A DNA stretch of 41,192 nucleotides from Allorhizocola rhizosphaerae. Its GTDB lineage: Bacteria; Actinomycetota; Actinomycetes; Mycobacteriales; Micromonosporaceae. The translations under genes and the position numbers were made by a program. Positions 7,414 through 16,504 of the stretch are shown one piece after another. Each line of letters starts with the position of its first letter. The first letter of the stretch is position 1. The notes under the pieces were generated by a model. It was not told where the DNA came from. It searched no databases and saw nothing but the letters and a program-made list of their open reading frames with translations. The DNA lies in the NCBI RefSeq assembly GCF_003426775.1, contig NZ_QJUG01000060.1, positions 1 to 41,192 on the forward strand, written 5' to 3'.

Positions 7414-8464
7414 ATTGACGGCCAAGATCCGGGCATTCCGCGACAGGCACGGGCTGCCCGGCATCGCTGCCGCCCTGGTGAGCGTGGACGGCATCCGGAC
7501 ATCCACGGCGGGAGTTCGGGTGCGCAGCGGAGAAGAACCGGTCGGCGCCGCCGATCCGTGGCACATCGGGTCATGCGGAAAGTCCATGACGGCGGTGCTG
7601 TACGCACGGCTGGTCCAACGTGGCCAAGCACAGTGGCACGGCACGGTTGGAGACCTGCTGGCCGACGTCGACCCGCATCCGGCCTGGCGTGGCGTGACCA
7701 TGACCGATCTGCTGACCCACTGCGCCGGACTGCCGGGGAATCTGACCCAGCACGCGATGAAGGCGGCCTATTCCGACATGCAGCCCGAGGCCGCCCAGCG
7801 TACCCAGGCAGCGGAACGGGCGCTTGCCGAACCGCCTGTGAAGTATGGAAAGTTCCTGTACTCCAATCTCGGCTATATCATCGCGGGCGCGGCGATCGAA
7901 CGAATCACCGCAGTGTCCTATCAGGAGGCGCTCCGCCGCGAGGTGCTACAGCCACTGGGCATGGACAGCGCCGGTTTCGGGGCGCCGACCGGCGACGTGC
8001 CGTGGGGCCACCGCCCGCGTTGGCTTGTCTACGGCAGCGGCGAGGCGGTCGACCCGCACATCATGAGCCTGCCGCACCCCGCGGATAATCCGCCGGTGAT
8101 GACACCGGCCGGCCGGCTTCACCTGTCGCTTGACGACTGGGCGCGATTCATCCGCCTCTTCATGCGCGACGGCGGCGGCATGCTCACCGACGATTCGCTG
8201 CAGCGCATCACCACACCGCCGACCGGCCGCACGTCGTACCAAGGGATGGGGTGGGCTGTCCCGACTCGCGAGGCGTCTCCGGTCGCCCATGTTCAGCAGG
8301 GCTCGAACCTGCGCTGGATCGCGACGGCGTTGCTGGATCGCGAGCGTCGCAAGGCAGTCCTCGTCGCCACCAACGACGGCCGCCCGAGCCTGCTCAAGCC
8401 GTGCCTGCGGTTGGGCGTTGAACTGCTCGAACCGTTGCTGTGGACGCACCTGTCAAGCCGGTAG
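7394..8464 (+). CDS. Beta-lactamase-fold serine hydrolase
   Basis: 356 residues from the ATG at 7394, which has GGAGG-like sequence about 7 nt upstream and overlaps the upstream regulator. The class C beta-lactamase/esterase/DD-peptidase fold is shown by S60-C-G-K63 (SxxK nucleophile), Y156-S-N158 (YxN motif), LTHCAGLPGN, and VLQPLGMDSAGF. No signal peptide is present, so a cytoplasmic esterase or peptidase is more likely than a wall enzyme. The pairing with an overlapping HTH gene suggests substrate-induced expression. Confidence 0.9.
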   Translation: MTTRTDELTAKIRAFRDRHGLPGIAAALVSVDGIRTSTAGVRVRSGEEPVGAADPWHIGSCGKSMTAVLYARLVQRGQAQWHGTVGDLLADVDPHPAWRGVTMTDLLTHCAGLPGNLTQHAMKAAYSDMQPEAAQRTQAAERALAEPPVKYGKFLYSNLGYIIAGAAIERITAVSYQEALRREVLQPLGMDSAGFGAPTGDVPWGHRPRWLVYGSGEAVDPHIMSLPHPADNPPVMTPAGRLHLSLDDWARFIRLFMRDGGGMLTDDSLQRITTPPTGRTSYQGMGWAVPTREASPVAHVQQGSNLRWIATALLDRERRKAVLVATNDGRPSLLKPCLRLGVELLEPLLWTHLSSR

Positions 8465-8667
8465 CGACATCAATGTGGCGCCGGGGACGATCCTGCCACC
8501 GCATCCCGCATCCATACTGCTCTCGCTGAACGCTGACCGCACGGCTGCCGCCGACCCGTTGCCATAGTCAGGAGTCGGACCGTCTGTCATGCGCACGATC
8601 GATACCTGTGGCCCCGAGCGCCGCCGCTGCGGCGATACCGGATGGTCCTCTGGTAGCGTCGGCCGCC

Positions 8668-9390
8668 ATGAGCTTGGCGTCTGCTGTCATGCCGGTGTAC
8701 CGGTGGGCGACCCGGCCCGTGGGCACGGTCCGCGCCGTGACGACGCGGCAACCGCACGTCGTGCTGACGTTCGACGACGGTCCCGACCCGGTCGAGACGC
8801 CCAAGGTGCTGGACGCGCTGGAGCGTTTCGGCGCCACCGCGACCTTCTTCGTGCTGATGACGAGGGTGCGGCGCTATCCGGAGCTGACCCGGGCGATCCT
8901 CGACGCGGGCCATGAGATCGGCCTGCACGGACTCGACCACACCCGTTTGACCAAGCTCACACCGCAGGAGGCCGGCGGCCGCACAGCCGAGGGGAAGGCG
9001 CGGCTGGAGCAGTTCGTCCAGCGGGAAGTGCGCTGGTTCCGGGCGCCCTATGGGGCGATGCTGCCGCGCCATTGGCTGGCTGTGAAACGCACCGGCCTCA
9101 CCCCGGTGGGCTGGGGCCCCACGCCCGCGGACTGGCGCGAGCTTCCCGAGGACCAGCTTGCCGCCGACGGCATGCGGGGCTGCGGGCGGGGCTCGATCAT
9201 GCTGGTCCACGATGCGATGGCCGACGAGCGGGACGGGGTACCGGATGATCCACCACCGCCGCACATCGACCGTGGCAAGTTAGCTGATCTGCTGCTCGCC
9301 GGTATCGCAGAGCGGGGCTGGACGAGCAGATCGCTCGGCGAGGCGCTGACCGGCGGCCGGGCCCGCAAGTGGGGCTGGTTCTACCGCTGA
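8668..9390 (+). CDS. NodB-type polysaccharide deacetylase
   Basis: 240 residues from the ATG at 8668; TAGCGT at 8654-8659 could be a -10, giving a very short or no leader. All five NodB motifs are visible: TFDDGPDP (metal Asp and base Asp near residues 36-37), H87-GLD-H91, RAPYG at 125-129, DW near 155, and LVHD ending at 182. No signal peptide is obvious. Family members remove N-acetyl groups from chitin-like, peptidoglycan or exopolysaccharide chains using a metal ion. It ends inside the convergent glycosyltransferase gene (10-bp overlap) at the edge of the polysaccharide locus, which suggests a role in modifying that glycan. Confidence 0.92.
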   Translation: MSLASAVMPVYRWATRPVGTVRAVTTRQPHVVLTFDDGPDPVETPKVLDALERFGATATFFVLMTRVRRYPELTRAILDAGHEIGLHGLDHTRLTKLTPQEAGGRTAEGKARLEQFVQREVRWFRAPYGAMLPRHWLAVKRTGLTPVGWGPTPADWRELPEDQLAADGMRGCGRGSIMLVHDAMADERDGVPDDPPPPHIDRGKLADLLLAGIAERGWTSRSLGEALTGGRARKWGWFYR

Positions 9391-10637
9391 GGGAGCTGTG
9401 ACGCGGCTGCGGCCCACCGTCGCACGGTGCGGCGGCTGAGCAGATATCGGCCCGGCCCGGCCAGCAGCCCACGAAACTCCAGTTGAGACAGCTCGCGCGG
9501 GTAGGCGCCCGCGGTCACCGCCTCGCGCCGCTTGCCCGTGAACTTGCGGACCAGCAGCGCGGCCGCGCGCAAGGCGAACCCGGTCAGGCCGAGCAGGTGG
9601 CGCCGGTCCGACCACACCAGCCCGGTCAGCATCGCTGTGTAGCCGCACCCGTAGCCGAACATGGTGCGCTTGAGCACCTCGTAGTCGCTGATGTGTGTGT
9701 GCAGGATGAACACGCGCGGGTCGAACGCCATGGTGTGCCCGGCGAACAGGAGCCGGACGAGCACATCCGGATCTTCACCCGCCAATGAGGGGGTACCCAG
9801 CCCGAGCGCCGGCTCGAACCCGCCCAGCGAACGCAGCACGGCGGTGCGGAACGACATGTTCGGGCCGTCGCCGAAATGGCCGGCCTGATAGAGCGAAAGC
9901 ACCCGCCCTTCGGATGTTGCCACGCGGAACGTGCGCGGCAGACGGCGGAACGTGATGCGGGTGAAGGCGTTACCGGCGACGCCGTCGGAGCGCTCGAACC
10001 AGATCTGTGACGGCGTCTCCAACTGGCGCGGCAGCAGCGGCCCGGTGACGCAGGCGACGTCCGGGTCTTCGGCGAAGCTTCGCGCGATCGCCGCCAGCCA
10101 CCCCGGTGTGACCTCGACGTCGTCGTCGGTGAAGGTGACGATGTCGCCACGGGCGGCCTGGAGTCCGCGGTTGCACGCTGAGGATCTCCCTCGCACCGCT
10201 TCGCTCACGACCCGTACCGGAGCAAAAGAGGTCAATCGCTCCACGATGCGCGCGTGGTCCTCGGCGGGCCGGTTGTCCACCACGATGATCTCGAAGCGTG
10301 GGTAATCCTGTTTGAGCAGCGACTCGACGCAGCCGAGGAGCAGATCGGCGCGTTCGAACACCGAGGGGACGACCACGCTGATCAACGGCGGCTCGCCCGG
10401 CAGCGTTGCGGCGGGCACCGACCGGCGATTCCCCACCAGTTCGTCGATGCGCTGGCGCAGATCAGCCTCGCCGATGCCGCATGGCACGTTGAGCCGGGCT
10501 ACAGGTACCCCGCCGTCGAGCAGGATCAGCAGGGCGCGGTCGTAGCGGCCGCCCAGCGAGTCCACCGGCGGCAGCGGCCCGCCGAGCTCGACGAGCATCA
10601 CCCGGATCGGGGCTGGTTGGTCTGGTGTCGGGTTCAT
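9381..10637 (-). CDS. Family 2 glycosyltransferase with extra N-terminal domain
   Basis: 418 residues. The GT2 core begins near residue 85 (ISVVVPSVFERADLLLGCVESLL, IIVVDNRP, CNRGLQAARGDIVTFTDDD), with the DxD-like TFTDDDV at the nucleotide-sugar site and GEDPDVLVRLLFAG as the acceptor-side ED motif. Residues 1-80 form a separate small beta-rich domain (VMLVELGGPLPPV, DRALLILLDGGVPV, DLRQRIDELV). The same architecture occurs in the protein encoded at 16501-17784, so the two are paralogues within one locus. It lacks membrane spans. The gene is divergent from the GH16 gene and convergent with the deacetylase. Confidence 0.92.
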   Translation of the reverse strand: MNPTPDQPAPIRVMLVELGGPLPPVDSLGGRYDRALLILLDGGVPVARLNVPCGIGEADLRQRIDELVGNRRSVPAATLPGEPPLISVVVPSVFERADLLLGCVESLLKQDYPRFEIIVVDNRPAEDHARIVERLTSFAPVRVVSEAVRGRSSACNRGLQAARGDIVTFTDDDVEVTPGWLAAIARSFAEDPDVACVTGPLLPRQLETPSQIWFERSDGVAGNAFTRITFRRLPRTFRVATSEGRVLSLYQAGHFGDGPNMSFRTAVLRSLGGFEPALGLGTPSLAGEDPDVLVRLLFAGHTMAFDPRVFILHTHISDYEVLKRTMFGYGCGYTAMLTGLVWSDRRHLLGLTGFALRAAALLVRKFTGKRREAVTAGAYPRELSQLEFRGLLAGPGRYLLSRRTVRRWAAAASQLPQR

Positions 10638-10777
10638 CGGGGGTGGGATTCCCTCCTGCTGCGGCGGCGAAAGGTTCCTATCACGGTCTGCGGTCGTCCC
10701 AAGCAGGGCACTACAGTGTGCGCAGGCGCGAGCGGCGTAGGTGCGGCGGCTCGCGATGACCGGAAGGGGCAGCAGGG

Positions 10778-11683
10778 ATGAGCGAACCGCGTGCGGCCAG
10801 GTTCGCGCGCCGCAGGCGGCGCAGGGACATCATCGTGACAGTCGTCTGCGCAGTGCTGCTCGCGGCCGCCGGTGTCTATCTGATCACACGGCCCGGCCGT
10901 GCGCCGGCCCAGGGAATACCTGCACCGCAGACCTCCGGCGGCAACATCGCTGCCCCATCGGTGGTCGCGACGGGCAGCGGCGAGCCCACTGGGCACGTGT
11001 CGGGCCTGCCGATGCCGCGCGGGGATCTGCCCGGGTGGAAGCAGACGTTCGCCGACGACTTCACCGGGCCGGTCAAGACCAACTGGGGCATCTACGACGG
11101 GCAACCCGACGGCGACCCCGGCGGCTGGTTCGCGCCCCGGCAGGTGAACTCCCAGGGCGGCGAGCTGGTTATTCGCGGCTCCCGGGGCGACACGCCCAAC
11201 GGCAACATCTACGTCACGGGCGGCATGAGCTCCAAGCTTTCGCAGATCTACGGTCGCTACGAGGTGCGGTTCCGGATGGACCGCGGCCGCGGGATCCAGT
11301 TCAACCTCATGCTGTGGCCCACCGACGACAGCTGGCCACCGGAGATCAATTTCGCCGAGGACAACGGCAAGGAGCGCACCGGGTTCGCCGCCAACATGCA
11401 TTATGGGCCGCCGCATAAGGTCGTGTCGCGTCACCACAACATCGACACGACGCAGTGGCACACGGCCGGTGTGGAGTGGACGCCGGGCAAGCTGACCTAC
11501 CTGATCGACGGGCAGGTCTGGGCGACCGTCGAATCCTCCCACGTGCCGAAGGTGCCGATGTCCATCGCCATCCAGACTCAGGCGTGGCATTGCGGCACCA
11601 GCTGGGCCGGCTGCCCGAACTCCTCCACGCCGCGGGAGGTCAACCTGCACGTCGACTGGGTGGTGGCCTATACACCCGCCTAG
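10778..11683 (+). CDS. Membrane-anchored glycoside hydrolase family 16 protein
   Basis: 301 residues. An arginine-rich start is followed by one membrane span (residues 18-36, IIVTVVCAVLLAAAGVYLI), then a low-complexity linker and a GH16 jelly-roll domain (residues 85-300: FADDFTG, GRYEVRFRMDRG, LMLWPTDDSWPPE, WHTAGVEWTPGKLTYLIDG). The active-site strand reads E189-I-N-F-A-E194: both catalytic glutamates are kept, but the usual central aspartate is asparagine. Related enzymes cut beta-1,3/1,4-glucans. Its stop lies 2 nt from the end of the convergent polysaccharide-locus gene. It likely trims or releases the glycan at the outer membrane face. Confidence 0.9.
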   Translation: MSEPRAARFARRRRRRDIIVTVVCAVLLAAAGVYLITRPGRAPAQGIPAPQTSGGNIAAPSVVATGSGEPTGHVSGLPMPRGDLPGWKQTFADDFTGPVKTNWGIYDGQPDGDPGGWFAPRQVNSQGGELVIRGSRGDTPNGNIYVTGGMSSKLSQIYGRYEVRFRMDRGRGIQFNLMLWPTDDSWPPEINFAEDNGKERTGFAANMHYGPPHKVVSRHHNIDTTQWHTAGVEWTPGKLTYLIDGQVWATVESSHVPKVPMSIAIQTQAWHCGTSWAGCPNSSTPREVNLHVDWVVAYTPA

Positions 11684-11685
11684 CA

Positions 11686-14193
11686 TCACGGTGCCACCTC
11701 GGCGGCCGGGACGTAGCGGAAGATCTGCGTGTCCTCGTTGAGGTACCAACTCATCCACCGAGGCGAGGTCTCCAGCAGTGCGCGCAACTTGTCCAGCTTC
11801 TCCGGCGCGAAATAGCCGAAATAGCGGGCCGCGTTGGCCTGACTACGGCTGATCACCAGATAAACCGGCACGTCATAGCCGGCGAAATAGCTGTTGATCG
11901 CGTCGAGGTCGGCCTGGTTCATCGCCTCGCCCACGACGACCGCACCCTCCGACGCCTCGTCGGGAAGTAGCGTATCGGTGGCGCCCACGGCCCCTAGCAC
12001 GTCGGTGTAGCGCGCGCTGATCCGGTCGGGAAAGTTGGAGCCCGCCATCACGACCGCGCCGCCGGACGGAATGTTGGCATAAAGGTATTGCGCCGCACGG
12101 ATTTCCGCCGACGTGAACCTGTTGACCATCAGCTGGCCGTGCTCACCCTGGATCGCGGCGAGCGTGGCTATCGCCAGCATGGGCGCGGCAAGTCCCACCC
12201 AGACGCGACGGCTGAGCCGCAACCGCAGCACGCCGGCCGCGATGAGGTACGCGCACCAGGGGCTGGAGAACAGGAACACCCGGAAGATGGCCTCACCGCC
12301 GTAGCTGTTGCCCAGCAGCACCGCGAACGGGCCGGCGGCCAGGGCGGCGGGCACGGCGAACGGACCCAGCCGCCTGCGGTTGGCCACCACGACTAGCGTC
12401 GCGGTCAGCCACACCGTCAACGCCAGAATCTGTACGACCAGCGTGGAGAAGGTGCGGCCCGCGCTCACAGCGCCCGCCGTGGGCGCGAGCGGCTGGGCGT
12501 TGGCGAACAGGTTGAACCCGTCGAACAGGCCCCAGCTTTCGACCAGCCGGTAGCGCGGGATCAGCTGCAGCACGGCGATCACACCCAGCATGGGAACGAT
12601 CTGCACCGGTTGCACGAGCCGGAACGCGATCAGCACGGTGGCGCTCATCGCGATCAGATATGGCGAGAGCTGGTGTGACACGGTGACCGCCGTGTACACG
12701 ACATAGAGCATGATCAGGGCGAGCTTGCGGGTGCGCCCGGAGGTGTAGGGCACCTGACCCACTCCCGTCTGCACCCACGCCCACACGCGATTCAGCCAGG
12801 CGGTCCGTCCCCGCGGCGGGGTGGGGTCGCGGCGCAGCCAGCGCAGCATCATCAGCACCATGCCGAGGCACAGCGTGAACGCGAACGCTTGCGGCGCAAG
12901 GTAATCCTGGGCGACCCAGTTGGTCGCGGTAAACAGGAAGACGGCGACGTAGGGCACCCGCCGCTTGGCGGTCAGCGTGCGGGCGATGGCATAGACCGGA
13001 AGGAGGTTCGCCAGGCCGAAGAAGACCGGTGCCCACGACGCGACCCGTAGCACCGACAGTCCAGAAACGACGGTCAGCTGTGCCACCAGCGCGAAGAACG
13101 CGGGCCACTGCTGGTAAACGTCGTAAGCGTTGGCCAGGGGACGCCCGATGGCTATGAGATCGATGACGCCAAGGTGTTTGTAGGTCCAGGCGTACTCGGG
13201 TTCACGCACCAGGATCGGCACGGTCGCGTGCATCATCAGCACGAGCAGGACGGTATGACCGCACATCACCCAGGCGCGCGGCCGCCGGCGAGCGACCTCG
13301 GCGGTGAAGGCGAGCGCGCATACGGCGATCCCCGCGAAGAACGTCGCGGGCATCGCCGAAAGCAGCCCATAGTCGTCGACGGCGTCGATCCGGGCCAGCG
13401 GGAGCGAGGATGTCCACAGCAACCAGACAGCGAGCAGGCCGAGTCCGGCCAGGGCGAGTTCGGATTGGCGGCGGCGCAGCCGCGCAGCGGCGGATACGCT
13501 CCCCGCCGAGCGCTCGGTCACCTGCGGCAGCATCATGGTGGCGTCCTCGACGCGCGGGATCAGTGCCGTGTCGTCGGCCGCCGCAGGCACGCGTGGCAGG
13601 ACCGTGGTTTCGTCGGCCGCCGCAGGCACGCGTGGCAGGACCGTGGTTTCGTCGGCTGCCGGAACGCGTGGCAGGATCGTGGTTTCGTCTCCTGCCGGAA
13701 CGCGCGGCGGGATCGCCGTCTCGTCGGACGCCGCGACGACAGGGATGAGCGCGGTCTGGTCAGAAGTGTCGGGCTCGCCATTGGACACGAGTGCGACTAC
13801 GGGCGAACCCGTCGCGGATGCCGGCAGCTCCTTGGCCAGCAGGCCGAACGCGCACGAGGCGGCCGACAGCCCGGCCATGATGAGCAGCCCAGCCACCGGC
13901 TCCCACCACTGTGCCCAGGTCAACGCGACCGCCGCGACCGCCGACAGCGACATGCTGAGCACGAGCACCACAGCCCATGCCGCGACCGGATCGCCGAGCC
14001 GCACATGACACACGCAGGCCGCTCCCGGCGCGACGCAGGCGAAGGCGAGCAGCACCAGAAAGCCGATCCCGCTCGGCGGGGACACGAGCGCCGCCACGGC
14101 CGCCAGCCCAGAGGTGATCACCCCCGCCCACGCCACCGTCCGCTGCACGTCGACGAGTGGTTCGCGGTAGCGCAGGCGCTCCCACAAACTCAC
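11686..14193 (-). CDS. Large multi-spanning membrane protein of the polysaccharide locus
   Basis: 835 residues from a GTG at 14193; the stop of the upstream gene overlaps it (GTGA). The first four spans lie within residues 20-130. A soluble, repeat-rich linker follows, then about ten more spans with the look of a GT-C or polymerase-type integral protein (TWAQWW, LPLARIDAVDDYGLL, TYKHLGVIDLIAIGRPLANAYDVYQQWPAFFALV in pattern). The C-terminal 130 residues are extracytoplasmic and soluble (AGSNFPDRISARY, VYLVISRSQ). An acidic residue after the first span of the second half (DAVDDYG) fits a lipid-sugar GT-C enzyme. A polymerase (Wzy-like) or polyprenyl-sugar transferase are both possible; no motif settles it. 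Confidence 0.82.
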   Translation of the reverse strand: MSLWERLRYREPLVDVQRTVAWAGVITSGLAAVAALVSPPSGIGFLVLLAFACVAPGAACVCHVRLGDPVAAWAVVLVLSMSLSAVAAVALTWAQWWEPVAGLLIMAGLSAASCAFGLLAKELPASATGSPVVALVSNGEPDTSDQTALIPVVAASDETAIPPRVPAGDETTILPRVPAADETTVLPRVPAAADETTVLPRVPAAADDTALIPRVEDATMMLPQVTERSAGSVSAAARLRRRQSELALAGLGLLAVWLLWTSSLPLARIDAVDDYGLLSAMPATFFAGIAVCALAFTAEVARRRPRAWVMCGHTVLLVLMMHATVPILVREPEYAWTYKHLGVIDLIAIGRPLANAYDVYQQWPAFFALVAQLTVVSGLSVLRVASWAPVFFGLANLLPVYAIARTLTAKRRVPYVAVFLFTATNWVAQDYLAPQAFAFTLCLGMVLMMLRWLRRDPTPPRGRTAWLNRVWAWVQTGVGQVPYTSGRTRKLALIMLYVVYTAVTVSHQLSPYLIAMSATVLIAFRLVQPVQIVPMLGVIAVLQLIPRYRLVESWGLFDGFNLFANAQPLAPTAGAVSAGRTFSTLVVQILALTVWLTATLVVVANRRRLGPFAVPAALAAGPFAVLLGNSYGGEAIFRVFLFSSPWCAYLIAAGVLRLRLSRRVWVGLAAPMLAIATLAAIQGEHGQLMVNRFTSAEIRAAQYLYANIPSGGAVVMAGSNFPDRISARYTDVLGAVGATDTLLPDEASEGAVVVGEAMNQADLDAINSYFAGYDVPVYLVISRSQANAARYFGYFAPEKLDKLRALLETSPRWMSWYLNEDTQIFRYVPAAEVAP
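13540..13740 (-). repeat. In-frame tandem repeats in the membrane-protein linker
   Basis: About five copies of a 39-42 bp unit encode a 13-14 residue motif of the form DETT-hydrophobic-LPRVPAA. Two neighbouring copies (around 13577-13660) are identical at DNA level over most of the unit, and the outer copies are progressively diverged. Such a pattern changes copy number by slippage or recombination while staying in frame. The repeats encode an acidic, threonine- and proline-rich cytoplasmic or extracellular linker between the two membrane halves. Confidence 0.85.
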
Positions 14194-15497
14194 GACACCG
14201 CATCCTCGGCGGTCGCCAGAGACAGCCCGCCTGTGCCGCGCACGCGGGCCGGAGTTTCCGCTTTGGCGATGAGGATGCGGTACCGGATTATGACCGGCCG
14301 CAGCAACAGGAGGCCCACCACCGCTTGAGAGAGCAGGAATGCCGCGGCCGCGCCGGTGACACCGAGCACATGCATGCCGGGGATCGCGGCGGACAAGAGC
14401 AGCACCGCCGCCACGGCCTTGGTCCACAGGCTGACCGACGACTTGAAGTCCATCAGCTCGGCGGCGTGGAAGAGCGACACGATTGTGGTGAACGGCAGCG
14501 CCAGTGCCAGCAGCCGCAGCGCGGGCGTGCCGCCGTCGGCATAGTCACTGCCGGCCACGGCGAGCAGATAGGGCGCGAGAATCAGCAGAGCGCCGGTGCC
14601 GCCGAAGGTCAGCACGGCGCCGAGCCGCAGCGTCAGGCGCACGTGCGTGCGGGTGCGCACCGGATCGGCGCTGGCTTCGACGACGAACGGCACCACGATG
14701 TTCCACAGCAGGCCGATCAGCGCCGTCGTGATCGTCCACGGCAGGAAAAACACGGCGTTGGCCTGGGGTCCCAGCACCAGAGTGACCAGAACGGGCGGGA
14801 AGAACAGGGTGATCGCGTTGACGATGCTCGCCGCGTATTGGCCACCGATCAGGCGCAGCACCCCGCGGCGCGACGGCGCATCGCCGGCCGGCGTCGGTGC
14901 CGCTGCCTGAGCCGGGATCGTCCGTCCATAAAGGACAATGTTGAGAATCACGATGGCGAGCACCGTCGGCACCGTCCAGGCGACGAGAATCGCCGCCGGC
15001 GTGTTAGCGAGCGCGAGCAGGGGGAGCAAAGCCATCCGCGCTACGGCCAGAATCGAATTTTTTACCGGTACCCAGCTAGCCCGCGACAGCGCGACGAACG
15101 CCCCGTCCTGCACGGCCGACATCGCGGTCGCCACGACGGCGAGCGCGAAGCACAGCACCGGGACCGGCCGCGGCTCAAGGAATCCCTCGCCCAGCCCGGT
15201 CGCGACGAAGATGCCCGTCACCGCGAGCGAGGCGCACGTCATCAGTGCGTAGGACCAGGTGATCATGCGCCGCAGCCGGCTGGTGGTCATGGTCGGCAGC
15301 ACCCGGGCGAACACCGCCGTGAGCGCGAGCTGGCCCAGCGCCGCGAGCAACAGGATCGCAGCCGCCCCGGCCGACGCCCGGCCCACCTCGATGGGGGCGA
15401 ACACCCACGCCGCCACGGCCCAGAACGCCATGCCCAGCACAGCGGTGGCCGCCGTGGACACGATGAGCGCGATCGAGCTGCGCATGAGCCGGCTCAT
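14190..15497 (-). CDS. Wzx/MATE-like polysaccharide flippase
   Basis: 435 residues from the ATG at 15497, whose ATGA overlaps the upstream stop. The protein is almost entirely hydrophobic with 12-14 predicted spans (ALIVSTAATAVLGMAFWAVAAWVF, GQYAASIVNAITLFF, LPWTITTALIGLLWNIVVPFVV in pattern). Features typical of the polysaccharide-biosynthesis/MVF family include LGPQANAVFFLPWTI and a late LLALALPF segment. Such proteins flip undecaprenyl-linked oligosaccharide units to the outer face. Its place between three glycosyltransferases and the large membrane protein fits that role. Confidence 0.88.
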   Translation of the reverse strand: MSRLMRSSIALIVSTAATAVLGMAFWAVAAWVFAPIEVGRASAGAAAILLLAALGQLALTAVFARVLPTMTTSRLRRMITWSYALMTCASLAVTGIFVATGLGEGFLEPRPVPVLCFALAVVATAMSAVQDGAFVALSRASWVPVKNSILAVARMALLPLLALANTPAAILVAWTVPTVLAIVILNIVLYGRTIPAQAAAPTPAGDAPSRRGVLRLIGGQYAASIVNAITLFFPPVLVTLVLGPQANAVFFLPWTITTALIGLLWNIVVPFVVEASADPVRTRTHVRLTLRLGAVLTFGGTGALLILAPYLLAVAGSDYADGGTPALRLLALALPFTTIVSLFHAAELMDFKSSVSLWTKAVAAVLLLSAAIPGMHVLGVTGAAAAFLLSQAVVGLLLLRPVIIRYRILIAKAETPARVRGTGGLSLATAEDAVS

Positions 15498-16504
15498 CGG
15501 CTGATCCCGGCCTTCCTGCTGTGCGCGGTCACATAGCCGAATCCGGCACACGCGAGCCCGGCGACGATCAGCGCCGCGGCCTTGAATCCGGCGAACTGAC
15601 CCCGCATTCCCCTGGCGAGTTCGCGAAGCACGCCGCGTGGCAGCACCCGCCGCACATAGGACCGCTCACTGGACAGGCCCGCGTCTTGACCGACCAGCGC
15701 CGCGACGCGTGCCTTGGACCGGCCCTCGCCCAGGCAGCGGCGCAGGAAATAGAGTGCCGTCAGCCGGTCGGCCGACACCCTGTGCCGCACTTCGATACTG
15801 GGAAGGAAGCCGATGCGGACCTCCGGTTTGGCCTGCCGGACGCGGATGCACAGCTCGGTCTCCTCGCAGCCGGTCGGGATCGCCCCCACCCTGCCGACAT
15901 CGGTGGAGAAGCCGCCGACGAGCTCGAACACCTCACGCCGGAACGCCATTCCCGCGCCGATCACGTTGCGCACGTCGGCCGCGTGAGCCGGCATGCCAAG
16001 GTAGGTGCAGCCGACGACCCAGTCGAACTCCGGCGGGAACCAGGCAGGCCGCGCCCCACCCGGCCAGCGCGGGACCACCGCACTGCCCGCGCCGACCATG
16101 TCCACTTCGGACAGTGCCGATCGCAGTCCGTCCAGCCACCCCGGTCCCGCGGTCGCGTCGTCGTCGAGGAACGCGACCAGTTCACCTCTGCTCGCCGCGA
16201 CACCTGTGTTGCGCGCACCCGACAGCCCTCGTTTGTCCGCATTGGACATTACGTGTACCCCGTCCGGCCCGCCGAACGCGTGACTCGCCTCGGCGAGCAG
16301 TTCCTCGTTGTGGTCGATGACGACAAGGCACTCGTCGGCGGGCGATAGCTGGGCCACCACCGACGCGACCGCCGCGCGCAGGTCGTCCCAGCGCTCGAGC
16401 GTGTACGCGCAGATCACCACCGACGCCGTCACGCTGCTGTGGCGTCCCTGCGTATGCTCCGCGGCGGATGCCTGTTGATTCACTCGGGGCAAACCCTGGG
16501 TCAT
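15494..16504 (-). CDS. Family 2 glycosyltransferase
   Basis: 336 residues from an ATG at 16504 overlapping the previous stop by 4 nt. The GT2 fold begins at about residue 28 (SVVICAYTLERWDDL), followed by SGARNTGVAASRGELVAFLDDDA, where the LDDD is the metal/nucleotide-sugar site, and a GCEETELCIR motif equivalent to the catalytic ED. One hydrophobic segment near the C-terminus (AALIVAGLACAGFGYVTA) may tether it to the membrane. It probably extends the lipid-linked repeat unit on the cytoplasmic face. Confidence 0.92.
   Translation of the reverse strand: MTQGLPRVNQQASAAEHTQGRHSSVTASVVICAYTLERWDDLRAAVASVVAQLSPADECLVVIDHNEELLAEASHAFGGPDGVHVMSNADKRGLSGARNTGVAASRGELVAFLDDDATAGPGWLDGLRSALSEVDMVGAGSAVVPRWPGGARPAWFPPEFDWVVGCTYLGMPAHAADVRNVIGAGMAFRREVFELVGGFSTDVGRVGAIPTGCEETELCIRVRQAKPEVRIGFLPSIEVRHRVSADRLTALYFLRRCLGEGRSKARVAALVGQDAGLSSERSYVRRVLPRGVLRELARGMRGQFAGFKAAALIVAGLACAGFGYVTAHSRKAGISR

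Noticed and set aside
8458-8484. Terminator hairpin after the serine hydrolase gene
   Set aside because: Only the outer CCGG/CCGG and the loop-closing ACA/TGT pair well; the stem is interrupted and includes the stop codon, so support is weak.
13540-13740. CRISPR-like or regulatory repeat array
   Set aside because: The repeats are contiguous, stay in frame and encode a periodic protein linker; there are no unique spacers.
14157-15536. 459-codon plus-strand frame across the flippase gene
   Set aside because: R/H/Q-rich antisense text; the minus strand encodes a coherent multi-span membrane protein.
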